In this document: in pieces, positions 9,204 through 18,462 of the stretch | Position numbering within the stretch: the stretch's first letter is position 1 | Layout: each line of letters begins with the position of its first letter | NCBI RefSeq assembly: GCF_902498995.1 | Contig: NZ_CABVLY010000010.1 | Location: 150,238 to 214,237 of the forward strand | Length of the DNA stretch: 64,000 nt | Reading direction: 5' to 3' | Origin: Burkholderia anthina | Lineage (GTDB): Bacteria > Pseudomonadota > Gammaproteobacteria > Burkholderiales > Burkholderiaceae | Position numbers and translations under genes: made by a program | The notes under the pieces: model-generated | What the model was told of the DNA's origin: nothing | Seen by the model: the letters and a program-made list of their open reading frames with translations, nothing else | The model's database searches: none

Positions 9204-9846
9204 GACTGAAACCTCGATTGTTGAAAGAATCGTTCAGTGCTGCGAAAACGCCGGCAAAAGCAATCCCCCGCCGTTAATCAACGGCGACGCGAAATGCCAG
9301 TGGCGGATATTCGAAAAAGACGGTCGACCGACTACGTGAAGGTAATCATGGTTTACTGCCCCCTCTGTGTTTTCCGGATATCGGTTAACTTGCCGGTTAA
9401 AAATGGCCGGGCGCGTGTTGTACTGAATTGATTTCGCGCGCACGACACGGGGCCGCCCGCCCGCTGCGGGCGCGCATTCCCTTTGCACCGACGACCCACG
9501 GGGCTGGCCGCACCAGGCCGCGCGACGGAAGGACGGCGTGTCGCCGTTCCGTAAAATCGCCGTCATGCGGTTTCAAGGTTTGTCGGCCTGCTCGAAGGAT
9601 GCGTAAATATACTTGATGGTTTTGGGTAAAGGAAACGAAAAAATTAGAAGGCGCGTCTATTGGGTTTTTTGCGCGCGATTGAATGGTGAAAGGCATTAAT
9701 CTGCTTTCTGTCTGGCTGTTGTTTTCGTAGTTTTAATCTATTAACGATCTTGCCGATAAGCGAAAACTACGAATCATGGCGTGGCCCGGCGCGCTCGGTA
9801 CAATGTATCGATGATTCATCGATCGATTACGTCGAGGAGGCCTCCC
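9204..9846. other. Long divergent intergenic region
   Basis: About 640 bases between the M1 peptidase and the LEA14-like gene. Short ORFs here look like shadows. The part from about 9595 to 9775 is clearly AT-richer than the surroundings and contains an 11-base inverted repeat (listed separately). It probably holds the promoters of both flanking genes. Confidence 0.5.
9724..9773. repeat. 11-base inverted repeat upstream of the LEA14-like gene
   Basis: TTCGTAGTTTT at 9724-9734 is matched exactly by AAAACTACGAA at 9763-9773, with 28 bases between. It lies about 75 bases before the downstream start. It could be a pair of half-sites for a regulator or a hairpin in the leader RNA. Confidence 0.6.
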
Positions 9847-10341
9847 GTGCCACGCGCCCTGTTCCGTATCGCGCCGCTGCGCGCCACGCTGCTGTTGTTC
9901 GCCGCCGTCCTCATGCTCGGCGGTTGCGCGGGGCTCACGCGCGAGCCCGTGAACGTGACCGTCGTCGGGCTCGACCCGCTCGTCGGGCAGGGTCTCGAGA
10001 TGCGGTTCAGCCTGAAGCTGCGCGTGCAGAACCCGAACGACGCGCCGATCGAATACGACGGCATCGCGGTCGCGCTCGATCTGAACGGCACGCCGTTCGC
10101 GAGCGGGGTCAGCGACCGGACGGGCAGCGTGCCGCGCTTCGGCGAAGCCGTGATCGACGTGCCCGTCTCGGTATCGGCTTTCGCCGCCGCGCGGCAGGCG
10201 TGGAATCTCCCCGGCGCGGCCGCGAACGGCGAGTTGCCGTATGCGCTGCGCGGCCGGCTCGCCGGCGGCGTGCTCGGCACCGTGCACTTCAACGACGCCG
10301 GTACGTTGCGCATGCCGGCGACGCCGGGATGGGGCCGGTAG
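9847..10341 (+). CDS. LEA14-like (LEA type 2) lipoprotein
   Basis: 164 residues from the GTG at 9847, which has the strong site GAGGAGG seven bases upstream; the ATG at 9811 is in frame but unsupported. A lipoprotein signal ends in MLGGC (Cys27). The mature part contains the WHy/LEA14 beta-sandwich pattern, including LRVQNPNDAPIEYDG, typical of bacterial water-stress proteins. Predicted to sit in the periplasm on a membrane. Precise role unknown. Confidence 0.85.
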   Translation: MPRALFRIAPLRATLLLFAAVLMLGGCAGLTREPVNVTVVGLDPLVGQGLEMRFSLKLRVQNPNDAPIEYDGIAVALDLNGTPFASGVSDRTGSVPRFGEAVIDVPVSVSAFAAARQAWNLPGAAANGELPYALRGRLAGGVLGTVHFNDAGTLRMPATPGWGR

Positions 10342-10526
10342 ACGGCCCGCGCGCCGCGGCGCGATACCGGTGCGCTACCGGACGCGGGGCCGGACGAAGC
10401 GGCGCAATCGCGGCGCCGTTTGATCATTCCTGACGATCGAATTTCGTGAGCCTGACGTTTTGCGCTGCAATCGCGTTTAGACTGCCTTGGTCCGGAGGGC
10501 CGGACGACTTTTCCGAGAGGAGCACC

Positions 10527-10859
10527 ATGGCAGCGAAATTCGTTATCAAGAAAGCGAGCGACGGGCAGTTCCTGTTCCACCTGAAGGCCGCCAACGGCGA
10601 GATCATTTTGCGCAGCGAGCTGTACAAGACCAAGGCGTCGGCGGAAAACGGCGTCGCGTCGGTGCGCAAGAACGCGCCGGACGACGCGCGCTACGAGCGC
10701 AAGACCGCGAGCAACGGTCAGTTCATGTTCAACCTGAAGGCCGGCAATCACGAGATCATCGGCACGAGCGAGCTGTACAAGGCCGAAGCGGGCCGCGAGA
10801 ACGGCATCGCGTCGGTGAAGCAGAACGCGCCGGACGCGGCGCTCGACGACCAGAGCTGA
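10527..10859 (+). CDS. YegP family DUF1508 tandem-repeat protein
   Basis: 110 residues made of two copies of the DUF1508 unit: about 4-50 and 55-101, each with the pattern GQF-F-LKA-N-EII--SELYK. The repeats are close to each other in sequence, the usual YegP architecture. The ATG at 10527 follows GAGAGGAG. No signal peptide. Function of the family is not established. It stands alone between the LEA14-like gene and a methyltransferase gene. Confidence 0.92.
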   Translation: MAAKFVIKKASDGQFLFHLKAANGEIILRSELYKTKASAENGVASVRKNAPDDARYERKTASNGQFMFNLKAGNHEIIGTSELYKAEAGRENGIASVKQNAPDAALDDQS

Positions 10860-10981
10860 CATGCCGCGAGCCTCGGCGGGGGCGGTTGCCCCCGCTTTGC
10901 CGCGCGGGCAAAGCGCGGTATGGTGTGGTCCGCGCGGCGCCATCCCGCCGCCTGTCTGAAGCCAACCGTAGCCGAGCTCGC

Positions 10982-12115
10982 GTGACCGATTTTCCTGTTT
11001 TTCACTGGACCGACGCCGACGGCGCCGAACATGCCGTGCGCTGGCGCTCCGAAGCCGGCGTGCAGCCGCCCAGGCGCGCAGTGCCCGCCGACGACCGCGT
11101 GACCGCCGATGCGGCGTACCGCCTCGCATGCGAGGGCACCGCGCTCGTCTGGCAGGGCGACTTCCAGAATGCGCGCCAGCTCGTGCAGGCGATGGCGCGT
11201 CGCGTCGAACGCAAGCCGAAGAAGGCGAAGGCCGCGGCCGGCGTCGACGCCTTCAATCTGCACCGTCTCGCGCAATCGCAGCGCGCTCGCACGCTCGGGA
11301 TGCTGCTGATCTCGCTCGACGCCGATTACACGATTGCGTTGCGCCGCGCGCCCGACGTACGCGCCGCGTGCGAGGAAGCATACGGGCCGGGCGGTGCGCC
11401 GTCGGTCGTGTCGCTGCGCGAGCTGCTCGGCCTCGTCGGCGCGCACGAGTGGCGCAAGAAGGGCGTGCCGATTCCGGCGCTCGGCGGCGCGCCGATCCAT
11501 CCGCATTACGGCGTGTTCTCGCCGGTGCGCGGTGAATACGTCGAACTGGTCGCGCGCACGCCGCTGCCGGCGACGTCGCTCGCGTTCGACATCGGTACGG
11601 GCACCGGCGTGCTCGCGGCCGTGCTTGCATCGCGCGGCGTCGAGCGCATCGTCGCGACCGACCAGGATCCGCGCGCGCTCGCATGCGCGAGAGAAAACGT
11701 CGCGCGGCTCGGCCATGCCGATCGCGTCGAGGTGATCGAAGCCGACCTGTTTCCGGCCGGCCGCGCGCCGCTCGTCGTCTGTAACCCGCCGTGGGTGCCG
11801 GCCCGTCCGAGCGCACCGATCGAATACGCGGTCTACGACCCCGACAGCCGGATGCTGCGCGGTTTCCTCGCGGGGCTTGCCGGCCACCTCGACCCGGGCG
11901 GCGAAGGCTGGCTGATCCTGTCCGATTTTGCCGAGCATCTCGGCCTGCGGTCGCGCGACACGCTGCTGCAATGGATCGACGAAGCCGGCCTCGTCGTGCT
12001 CGGCCGCGAAGACATCCGCCCCGCGCACCCGAAGGCGGCCGACGCGGACGATCCGCTGCACGCGGCGCGCCGCGCCGAGGTCACGTCGCTCTGGCGACTC
12101 GGCGCGCGGGCCTGA
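10982..12115 (+). CDS. Class I SAM-dependent methyltransferase with NPPW motif
   Basis: 377 residues. The N-terminal 180 residues resemble no domain I recognise. The catalytic domain has the SAM loop DIGTGTGVLAAVLA (about 203-216) and NPPW at 268-271; N/D-PP-Y/W/F is the signature of enzymes that methylate planar amide or amino nitrogens (PrmC, PrmB and related). The substrate may be a protein glutamine, an rRNA base or a small molecule. The GTG at 10982 is the likely start (weak GAGCTC upstream). Confidence 0.82.
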   Translation: MTDFPVFHWTDADGAEHAVRWRSEAGVQPPRRAVPADDRVTADAAYRLACEGTALVWQGDFQNARQLVQAMARRVERKPKKAKAAAGVDAFNLHRLAQSQRARTLGMLLISLDADYTIALRRAPDVRAACEEAYGPGGAPSVVSLRELLGLVGAHEWRKKGVPIPALGGAPIHPHYGVFSPVRGEYVELVARTPLPATSLAFDIGTGTGVLAAVLASRGVERIVATDQDPRALACARENVARLGHADRVEVIEADLFPAGRAPLVVCNPPWVPARPSAPIEYAVYDPDSRMLRGFLAGLAGHLDPGGEGWLILSDFAEHLGLRSRDTLLQWIDEAGLVVLGREDIRPAHPKAADADDPLHAARRAEVTSLWRLGARA

Positions 12116-12204
12116 TCGCGCATTTTCGGTAAACTATCGCCATTCCTCACGAATTCCCGCCGCCGGGCCGTGGTCGACCGACCGCCGCCCGGCGCCGCCT
12201 CACG

Positions 12205-13095
12205 ATGTCGAACAAGACCTACGAAATCCGTCCGGAGCAGTCCGTCGAGCTGCTGAAGGAACTGCACATCCTGACCCGCGACGGCAAGCTGAACCAGGAC
12301 AGCCGCCGCAAGCTGAAGCAGGTCTATCACCTGTTCCAGTTCATCGAGCCGCTGCTCGCGAGCGTGCAGGCCGACAAGGGCAGCGTGACGCTCGTCGATC
12401 ACGGCGCCGGCAAGTCGTATCTCGGCTTCATCCTGTACGACCTGTTCTTCAAGCAGCAGCCGGGGCACGGCACGCCGGCGTTCGCGTCGCACGTGTACGG
12501 GATCGAGACGCGCGAAGCGCTCGTCACGCGTTCCGCCGAACTCGCCGCCCGGCTCGGGTTCGGCGGCATGTCGTTCCTGAACCTGTCGGTCGCCGATTCG
12601 ATCACGTCGCCGAAGCTGCCCGAAACGGTCGATGTCGTCACCGCGCTGCATGCGTGCGACACCGCGACCGACGACGCGATCCGCTTCGCGCTCGCGAAAC
12701 GCGCGCAGCACATCGTGCTGGTGCCGTGCTGCCAGGCGGAAGTCGCCGGCGTACTGCGCAGGAACAAGGGCAAGTCGCTCGCGAACGCGCTGACGGAAGT
12801 GTGGCGGCATCCGCTGCACACGCGCGAATTCGGCAGCCAGATCACCAACGTGCTGCGCTGCCTGCAGCTCGAGGCGCACGGCTATCAGGTCGGCGTGACC
12901 GAGCTGGTCGGCTGGGAGCATTCGATGAAGAACGAGCTGATCATCGCGCAGTACAAGAACCTGCCGCGCCGCAAGCCCGGCGAGCGGCTGAACGAGATCC
13001 TCGGGATGTTCGGGCTGGCCGAACTGAACGAGCGCTTCTTCGCGTCGGCACCTGCCGCCGAGGCCGGCGCGGCCGTCGAGCCGGCCGCGGACTGA
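12205..13095 (+). CDS. SAM-dependent methyltransferase, Methyltransf_32-like
   Basis: 296 residues. A degenerate SAM loop DHGAGKSYLGF (65-75) and the block HACDTATDDAI (149-159) followed by VPCCQAE (173-179) match a family of methyltransferase-like proteins related to the C-terminal domain of GSTCD. The paired cysteines are a consistent feature. Begins 89 bases after another methyltransferase gene on the same strand, possibly in one transcript. Substrate unknown. Confidence 0.8.
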   Translation: MSNKTYEIRPEQSVELLKELHILTRDGKLNQDSRRKLKQVYHLFQFIEPLLASVQADKGSVTLVDHGAGKSYLGFILYDLFFKQQPGHGTPAFASHVYGIETREALVTRSAELAARLGFGGMSFLNLSVADSITSPKLPETVDVVTALHACDTATDDAIRFALAKRAQHIVLVPCCQAEVAGVLRRNKGKSLANALTEVWRHPLHTREFGSQITNVLRCLQLEAHGYQVGVTELVGWEHSMKNELIIAQYKNLPRRKPGERLNEILGMFGLAELNERFFASAPAAEAGAAVEPAAD

Positions 13096-13150
13096 CTCGA
13101 GCCGGCGCGCGGCACGTCCGCCGCGCACGCGCCGGCCTTCGCGCGCCGTG

Positions 13151-13723
13151 TCAGACGTCGTCGCCCGGCCGGCGCATCCATTCCCGCCAGCCGTCGTGAC
13201 CGAGGCGGCGCAGCGTTTCCTGGTTTTTCTCGTAGATCGCGGACGCGTCCGGAAACGCGTCGACCGCGCGCGCGATGCTGTCCTCGCGCAGCAGATGCAG
13301 GATCGGGTACGGCGCGCGGTTCGTGTAGTTCTCGATGTCGTCCGGTTCGCTGCCTTCGAACCGGTACTCGGGGTGGAAGCTCGCGATCTGCAGCACGCCG
13401 TCGAGCCGCAGTTGCCGCACCAGCCGGTCGGCGAAGAACAGCGCATCGTTGTAGTCGACGAAATCCGCGAACGCGCGCGGATAGATCACGAGCGTCGTGT
13501 CGACCTGCTGCGGATCCGCTGCTTCGAGCGCGCGCAGTTCGGTTTCGAGGTCGGCCAGGGCGTCCTCGAGCGTCGTTGCTTCGCTGATCGCATAGCGCAC
13601 CTGCTCCTTCACGTAGACGCTTTTCGCGAATGGACACAGATTGAGCCCGATCACCGCGCGTGCGAGCCAGTGCCGCGTGGCGGCGAGGATGTCGTCGTGC
13701 GAGTCGGGGCGGGTATCGGTCAT
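13151..13723 (-). CDS. DUF1415 family protein
   Basis: 190 residues with the conserved opening block around LNLCPFA (27-33) and the later EYRFEGSEPDDIENYTNRAP-type block that define DUF1415. Cytosolic, no signal or membrane segment. The start at 13723 (MTDTRPD) gives the family's usual length, although no good ribosome site precedes it; upstream in-frame starts reach 13774. Converges with the methyltransferase gene on its left. Function unknown. Confidence 0.85.
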   Translation of the reverse strand: MTDTRPDSHDDILAATRHWLARAVIGLNLCPFAKSVYVKEQVRYAISEATTLEDALADLETELRALEAADPQQVDTTLVIYPRAFADFVDYNDALFFADRLVRQLRLDGVLQIASFHPEYRFEGSEPDDIENYTNRAPYPILHLLREDSIARAVDAFPDASAIYEKNQETLRRLGHDGWREWMRRPGDDV

Positions 13724-13799
13724 GGCGAAGGCAGCGGGGCAGAGAAGCGGCGAGGGCCGCATTGTAGCGGGCACGCCGGGCCCGGGCGTGCGCCGTCCG

Positions 13800-14423
13800 T
13801 CACGCGCACGCGGCTTCGATCAGCTGCGTGACCAGCGCGGGCGCGATGCCGATCGGCGTTTCGCCGCGCCGGTAGGTCTGGCTGGCGGCGTAGATGCCTT
13901 CGATCACGAGCGCGAGCGCGTCGGCCAGCGCCTTCGGCTGCCGCGCGCCGGCGTCTTCGCAGAGCGCGACGAGCCGCCTCATCAACTGTTCCTTGTTCTG
14001 CGCGACGCGCTCGCGCGCCGGATGCGACGTGTCCGGAAATTCGGTCGCGACGTTGACGAACGGGCAGCCGCGATAGTCCTTCTGCGTCGCGCGCTCGGCG
14101 AGGTCGACGAAATACTGGATCAACTGCGCCTTCGGCTGGTCCGGATGCTTCGCGACGCTCGAATCGAGACGCTCGAAGAAGCACGCGTCCATCCGCTCCA
14201 GATACGCGAGGATCAGCTCGTCCTTCGACGAGAACTGCCGGTACAGGCTCATCTTGTTGACGCCCGCGAGCTCCACGACCGCCTCGACGCCGACCGCGCG
14301 CACGCCTTCCTTGTAAAACAGCTCCTCGGCGGCGCGCAGCAGGTGTTCCTGCGCGGTGGCGGCGGCAATCGGCCGGCGCGTGCGGCGTGCCGGCGGCTTG
14401 TTGGCGGCCTCGATGCCCGACAT
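13800..14423 (-). CDS. TetR/AcrR-family regulator
   Basis: 207 residues with an N-terminal helix-turn-helix (about 24-68; VVELAGVNKMSLYRQF contains the recognition helix) and a ligand domain. Divergent from an MFS transporter gene, with two near-identical palindromes between them that are probably its operators; it should repress itself and the transporter until a ligand binds. The ligand is not known. Confidence 0.92.
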   Translation of the reverse strand: MSGIEAANKPPARRTRRPIAAATAQEHLLRAAEELFYKEGVRAVGVEAVVELAGVNKMSLYRQFSSKDELILAYLERMDACFFERLDSSVAKHPDQPKAQLIQYFVDLAERATQKDYRGCPFVNVATEFPDTSHPARERVAQNKEQLMRRLVALCEDAGARQPKALADALALVIEGIYAASQTYRRGETPIGIAPALVTQLIEAACA

Positions 14424-14458
14424 GATGACCCTCGACAGCGTGATGAATTGCTTGACAT

Positions 14459-14474
14459 GTTACCGACTGGTAAC
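14459..14474. promoter_or_regulatory. TetR-type operator, site 1
   Basis: Perfect palindrome GTTACC-GACT-GGTAAC, 36 bases before the start of the TetR gene. Its size, symmetry and position in the divergent gap fit the operator of the adjacent regulator. Confidence 0.75.
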
Positions 14475-14492
14475 TACGATCGCAACACACTT

Positions 14493-14508
14493 GTGACCGA
14501 GCGGTAAC
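14493..14508. promoter_or_regulatory. TetR-type operator, site 2
   Basis: GTGACC-GAGC-GGTAAC, the same palindrome as site 1 with one arm mismatch, 34 bases further toward the MFS gene. Two sites about three helical turns apart suggest cooperative binding or one site per promoter. Confidence 0.7.
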
Positions 14509-14641
14509 AATGCCGCCCGGTTCGACAGACAAATGCCAGGTGTCGGCCCCAGGTCAGCCGATGCAGCGTGCGGCGGAGGTGGCCTGGTGAAGGGGTGGGC
14601 CGGTGCATGCGCACCGGGCGCGCCAACTGGAGAAAGAGAGC

Positions 14642-15925
14642 ATGAACTGGGCAGTGACACGAATCAGAGGGCGTTTCCACTATGGATGGCTCGCGGCGGC
14701 GGTGGTTTTCCTGATCCTGCTGGCGGCGGCCGGCACACGCGCGACGCCGAGCGTGCTGATGGTGCCGCTCGAGCGGGAGCTCGGCTGGAGCCGCGCGACG
14801 ATCTCGCTGGCGATTTCCGTGAACATCGCGCTGTACGGCCTGACGGGCCCGTTCGCGGCCGCGGCGATGCAGCGCTTCGGGTTGCGTCCGACGATCCTGA
14901 CCGCGCTGGTGACGATGAGCGCGGGCGTCGCGCTGTCGTCGCTGATGACGCAGAGCTGGCAGATGGTGCTGATCTGGGGCCTGATGGTCGGCTGCTCGAC
15001 GGGTGTGGTCGCGCTGACGCTGTCCGCGACCTTCGTCACGCGCTGGTTCCATGCGCGGCGCGGCCTCGTGATGGGGGTTCTGACCGCGAGCACGGCCACC
15101 GGCCAGCTCGTGTTCCTGCCGATGCTCGCGGCGATCGCGCAGCACCACGGCTGGCGGCCGGTCGTGCTGGTTGTCGCCGTGGCGGCCGCGATCGTGATTC
15201 CGCTGGTCGCGTTCCTGCTGCCCGAGCGGCCGGCCGACGTGCAGCTGCGCCCGTACGGCGAGCCGGCCGATGCGCCGCCCGCACCCGATGCAACGAAGGA
15301 AAACCCGCTGGCGGTCGCGTTCCGCACGCTGCTGACGGCAAGCCGCTCGCGCGATTTCTGGCTGCTGTTCTTCAGCTTCTTCATCTGCGGCGCGAGCACC
15401 AACGGCTATGTCGGCACGCACCTGATCGCGATGTGCAGCGACTACGGGATGACCGAAGTGCAGGGCGCATCGCTGCTGGCCGCAATGGGCGTGTTCGACC
15501 TGTTCGGCACGACGCTGTCGGGCTGGCTGTCCGACCGCTACGACAACCGCGTGCTGCTGTTCTGGTACTACGGGCTGCGCGGGTTGTCGCTGATCTACCT
15601 GCCGCACGCGTTCGGCATCGATTTCTTCGGGCTGCCGCTGTTCGCGATGTTCTACGGGCTCGACTGGATCGCGACCGTGCCGCCGACCGTGCGGCTCGCC
15701 ACCGACGTGTTCGGCAAGGCTGCCGCGCCGGTCGTGTTCGGCTGGATCGTCGCCGGCCACCAGCTCGGCGCGGCGTTCGCGGCGCTCGGCGCGGGGCTGC
15801 TGCGCGCGAGCCTCGGCACCTATACGGTCGCGTCGATGATCTCGGGCGGGCTGTGCATCGTCGGCGCGCTGATCGTGCTGCGAATCAATCGCGGTCCGTC
15901 CCGCGCGGCTGCGCAGGCCGCCTGA
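14642..15925 (+). CDS. Major facilitator superfamily transporter
   Basis: 427 residues with about 12 membrane helices and a cytoplasmic loop around 200-230 between the two halves. Starts like other FHYGW MFS proteins (MNWAVTRIRGRFHYGW), a group often annotated as monocarboxylate or drug/proton transporters. The ATG at 14642 follows GGAGAAAGAGAG. Faces a divergent TetR gene through two operator-like palindromes, so efflux or uptake of the regulator's ligand is likely. Confidence 0.9.
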   Translation: MNWAVTRIRGRFHYGWLAAAVVFLILLAAAGTRATPSVLMVPLERELGWSRATISLAISVNIALYGLTGPFAAAAMQRFGLRPTILTALVTMSAGVALSSLMTQSWQMVLIWGLMVGCSTGVVALTLSATFVTRWFHARRGLVMGVLTASTATGQLVFLPMLAAIAQHHGWRPVVLVVAVAAAIVIPLVAFLLPERPADVQLRPYGEPADAPPAPDATKENPLAVAFRTLLTASRSRDFWLLFFSFFICGASTNGYVGTHLIAMCSDYGMTEVQGASLLAAMGVFDLFGTTLSGWLSDRYDNRVLLFWYYGLRGLSLIYLPHAFGIDFFGLPLFAMFYGLDWIATVPPTVRLATDVFGKAAAPVVFGWIVAGHQLGAAFAALGAGLLRASLGTYTVASMISGGLCIVGALIVLRINRGPSRAAAQAA

Positions 15926-16082
15926 ACGTGACGATACGGCCGGCCGCGTGCGGGTGCGGCCGGTCAATGCAGGATCGGTGATTTGCATTGCGGGGGATCG
16001 GTGGGCGCGTGGCGGCTCAAGCGGTTATGCTTGCGGTTCGCCGGGCGTTCGCGCCCCTTCATCGATGTCAGCGAGGTACCGC

Positions 16083-16688
16083 ATGTCCGTCAAACCTGCA
16101 CCCACCACCGTTTCGATCCACGACCTGATCGCGGGCCGCTGGAGTCCGCGCGCATATTCGGACGAGCCGGTCGGCGCCGCCGATCTGCATGCGGTGCTCG
16201 AAGCCGCGCGCTGGGCGCCGTCCGCCTACAACGCGCAGCCGTGGCGCTTCATCGTATTCGATCGCACCCAGGACGAAGCCGCATTCAAGCGCGCCTTCGC
16301 GACGCTGGTGCCGTTCAACCAGGGCTGGAATGCACCGGCGCCGGTGTTGATCGCGGTGACCGCGCATACGCTCACGCCGAAGGGCGAGCCGGCGCCGACC
16401 GCGCTGTACGATGCGGGCGCGGCTGCGATGTCGCTGGTGCTGCAGGCGCACGCGCTGGGCCTCGCCGCGCACCAGATGAGCGGCTTCGACCCGAAGGCGT
16501 TCCGCGATGCGTTCGAGATTCCGGCCGATGTCGCGATTCCGGCGCTCATCTCGCTCGGCCATTACGGCAACGTCGACAAGCTTGATCCGGTGCTGCGCGA
16601 CCGCGAAAAGGCGCCGCGCACGCGTCATGTGCTCGGCGAAGTCGTCTACGCGGGTGCATGGAAGAAGGGCTTCGACGCCGCAGCCTGA
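16083..16688 (+). CDS. Nitroreductase-family FMN protein
   Basis: 201 residues. The start of the fold carries the family's RWSPRAYSDEPV and ARWAPSAYNAQPWRF blocks (about residues 20-57), which bind FMN; the C-terminal half has the expected GLAAHQMSGFD region. Likely reduces nitro, quinone or similar acceptors with NAD(P)H. The ATG at 16083 has GAGG eight bases upstream. Single gene. Confidence 0.9.
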   Translation: MSVKPAPTTVSIHDLIAGRWSPRAYSDEPVGAADLHAVLEAARWAPSAYNAQPWRFIVFDRTQDEAAFKRAFATLVPFNQGWNAPAPVLIAVTAHTLTPKGEPAPTALYDAGAAAMSLVLQAHALGLAAHQMSGFDPKAFRDAFEIPADVAIPALISLGHYGNVDKLDPVLRDREKAPRTRHVLGEVVYAGAWKKGFDAAA

Positions 16689-16882
16689 TTCCGCGCGCGG
16701 GCGGGCCTGCATCGTGCACCCCGTCCGCGCCTGCCACGGCCGCGGGTTACCCGCGCGCGATCGCCGCGTCCGCGAGCCGGTCGCGCGGCACCGGCGGTCG
16801 TCCCCGGTTGTGATCCGGCGGGCTTCATGATAAAAAGCCCGTCCTTTCCGTTTTCGCGCCGGCCATGCTGCGGCACCTTCCC

Positions 16883-18133
16883 ATGACTTACTGCGCGATC
16901 GATTTCGGCACGTCCAATTCCGCCGTGGCGCTGCCCGACGGCGACGGCATGCGCCTCGCGCCCGTCGAGGGCGACCACCTGACGCTGCCCACCGCAATCT
17001 TCTTCAACAACGACGAGCAGACGGTCGAATACGGCCGTGCGGCGCTGGCGTCCTATATCGACGGCTTCGACGGCCGCCTGATGCGTTCGATGAAGAGCAT
17101 CCTCGGGTCACCGCTCGCGGAGACGACGACCGATCTCGGCGACGGCAGCGCAATGGCGTACACGGAGATCATCGCGCGTTTCCTGACGCACCTGAAGCGC
17201 AAGGCCGAGGCACGCGCGGGCGCGCCGATTGGCCGTGCGGTGCTCGGCCGGCCGGTGTTCTTCGTCGATGATGATCCGCGCGCCGACAGCCTCGCGCAGA
17301 ATCAGCTCGAAGCGGCCGCGCAGTCGGTCGGCTTCAAGGACGTGCATTTCCAGTACGAGCCGATCGCGGCCGCGTTCGACTACGAGTCGCGCCAGCAGGC
17401 CGAGCGGCTCGTGCTGGTGGCCGACATCGGCGGCGGTACGTCGGACTTCTCGCTGGTGCGGGTCGGCCCGGAGCGGATGGCGCGCCTCGAGCGCAAGGAC
17501 GACGTGCTCGCGCACCATGGCGTGCACGTCGCGGGCACCGATTACGACCGGCGCGTCGAGCTCGCGGCGATCCTGCCCGCGTTCGGCTACCGGTCGCTCG
17601 ATCCCGAAGGGCGCGAGCTGCCGAACCGGATCTACTTCGATCTGGCGACCTGGCACCTGATCAATACGGTCTACACGCCGAAGCGGCTGGGCGAACTGAA
17701 GCTGATGAAGCACCTGTACCGTGAGGTACGGCAGTACGACCGGCTCACGCGCGTGGTCGAGCAGCGGCTCGGGCATGCGCTGATGGCGCGCGCGGAAGAA
17801 GCGAAGATCGGCGTTGCGGCGGGCGGGGAGACGATGATCGACCTGAACGACGTGGAAGAGGATCTGCAGATCGCGTTCGATGCGGATCGCCTCGTCGAGG
17901 CGAGCGTCGACGACACCGCGCGCATCGTCGATGCCGCGCGCGAGACGGTGCGGCTCGCGGGCGTCGCGCCGCGCGACGTCGGCGCGCTGTATTTCACCGG
18001 CGGCTCGACCGGCCTCGCGTTCCTGTCGGGCGCGCTGGCGGGCGCGTTCCCGGACGCGCAGCCGGTGTTCGGCGACCGTCTCGCGAGTGTCGCGACGGGG
18101 CTCGGCATCCACGCGCAACGGCTGTTCGGCTGA
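16883..18133 (+). CDS. Hsp70-family protein, YegD-like
   Basis: 416 residues containing only an actin-like ATPase domain: phosphate loop DFGTSNSAVA (7-16), second loop VADIGGGTSDFS (about 183-194) and adenosine site FTGGSTG near residue 371. There is no substrate-binding domain, as in YegD and unlike DnaK. Possibly an atypical chaperone. The ATG at 16883 begins MTYCAIDFGTSN; another ATG six codons upstream (16865) is equally open and neither has a clear ribosome site. Ends before a strong bidirectional terminator. Confidence 0.88.
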   Translation: MTYCAIDFGTSNSAVALPDGDGMRLAPVEGDHLTLPTAIFFNNDEQTVEYGRAALASYIDGFDGRLMRSMKSILGSPLAETTTDLGDGSAMAYTEIIARFLTHLKRKAEARAGAPIGRAVLGRPVFFVDDDPRADSLAQNQLEAAAQSVGFKDVHFQYEPIAAAFDYESRQQAERLVLVADIGGGTSDFSLVRVGPERMARLERKDDVLAHHGVHVAGTDYDRRVELAAILPAFGYRSLDPEGRELPNRIYFDLATWHLINTVYTPKRLGELKLMKHLYREVRQYDRLTRVVEQRLGHALMARAEEAKIGVAAGGETMIDLNDVEEDLQIAFDADRLVEASVDDTARIVDAARETVRLAGVAPRDVGALYFTGGSTGLAFLSGALAGAFPDAQPVFGDRLASVATGLGIHAQRLFG

Positions 18134-18210
18134 GCGGGTGCAAAAATCCAACACGGCCGACGGCCGTTCGGATGATCGGCGGCACCATGATTGGCGCCAC
18201 CGGAAAACAA

Positions 18211-18234
18211 AAAGCCCCGCCGAAGCGGGGCTTT
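18211..18234. terminator. Bidirectional rho-independent terminator
   Basis: AAAGCCCCGC, loop CGAA, GCGGGGCTTT followed by T bases, with A bases on the other side. Serves both the YegD-like gene and the converging cold-shock gene. Confidence 0.9.
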
Positions 18235-18258
18235 TTTACACGAAATATCGCGCCGAAC

Positions 18259-18462
18259 TTAGACCGGACGGATGTTCGCAGCTTGCAGACCCTTCGGGCC
18301 CGTCTTCACTTCGAATTCAACCTTCTGGTTTTCTTGCAGCGTCTTGAAGCCTTCGACGCGGATTTCCGAGAAGTGCGCGAACAGATCGTCGCCGCCGCCT
18401 TCCGGGGTGATGAAGCCGAAGCCCTTTGCGTCATTGAACCACTTGACGGTACCGGTTGCCAT
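18259..18462 (-). CDS. cspA: Cold-shock protein (CspA family)
   Basis: 67-residue single OB-fold RNA chaperone. RNP1 KGFGFI (13-18) and RNP2 LFAHF (27-31) are intact. The ATG at 18462 follows AGGAACAAG. A sigma70-type promoter lies about 150 bases upstream, leaving a long 5' leader as in other csp genes, where the leader RNA controls translation with temperature. Several csp paralogues are usual in Burkholderia, so the symbol is a family label. Confidence 0.95.
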   Translation of the reverse strand: MATGTVKWFNDAKGFGFITPEGGGDDLFAHFSEIRVEGFKTLQENQKVEFEVKTGPKGLQAANIRPV

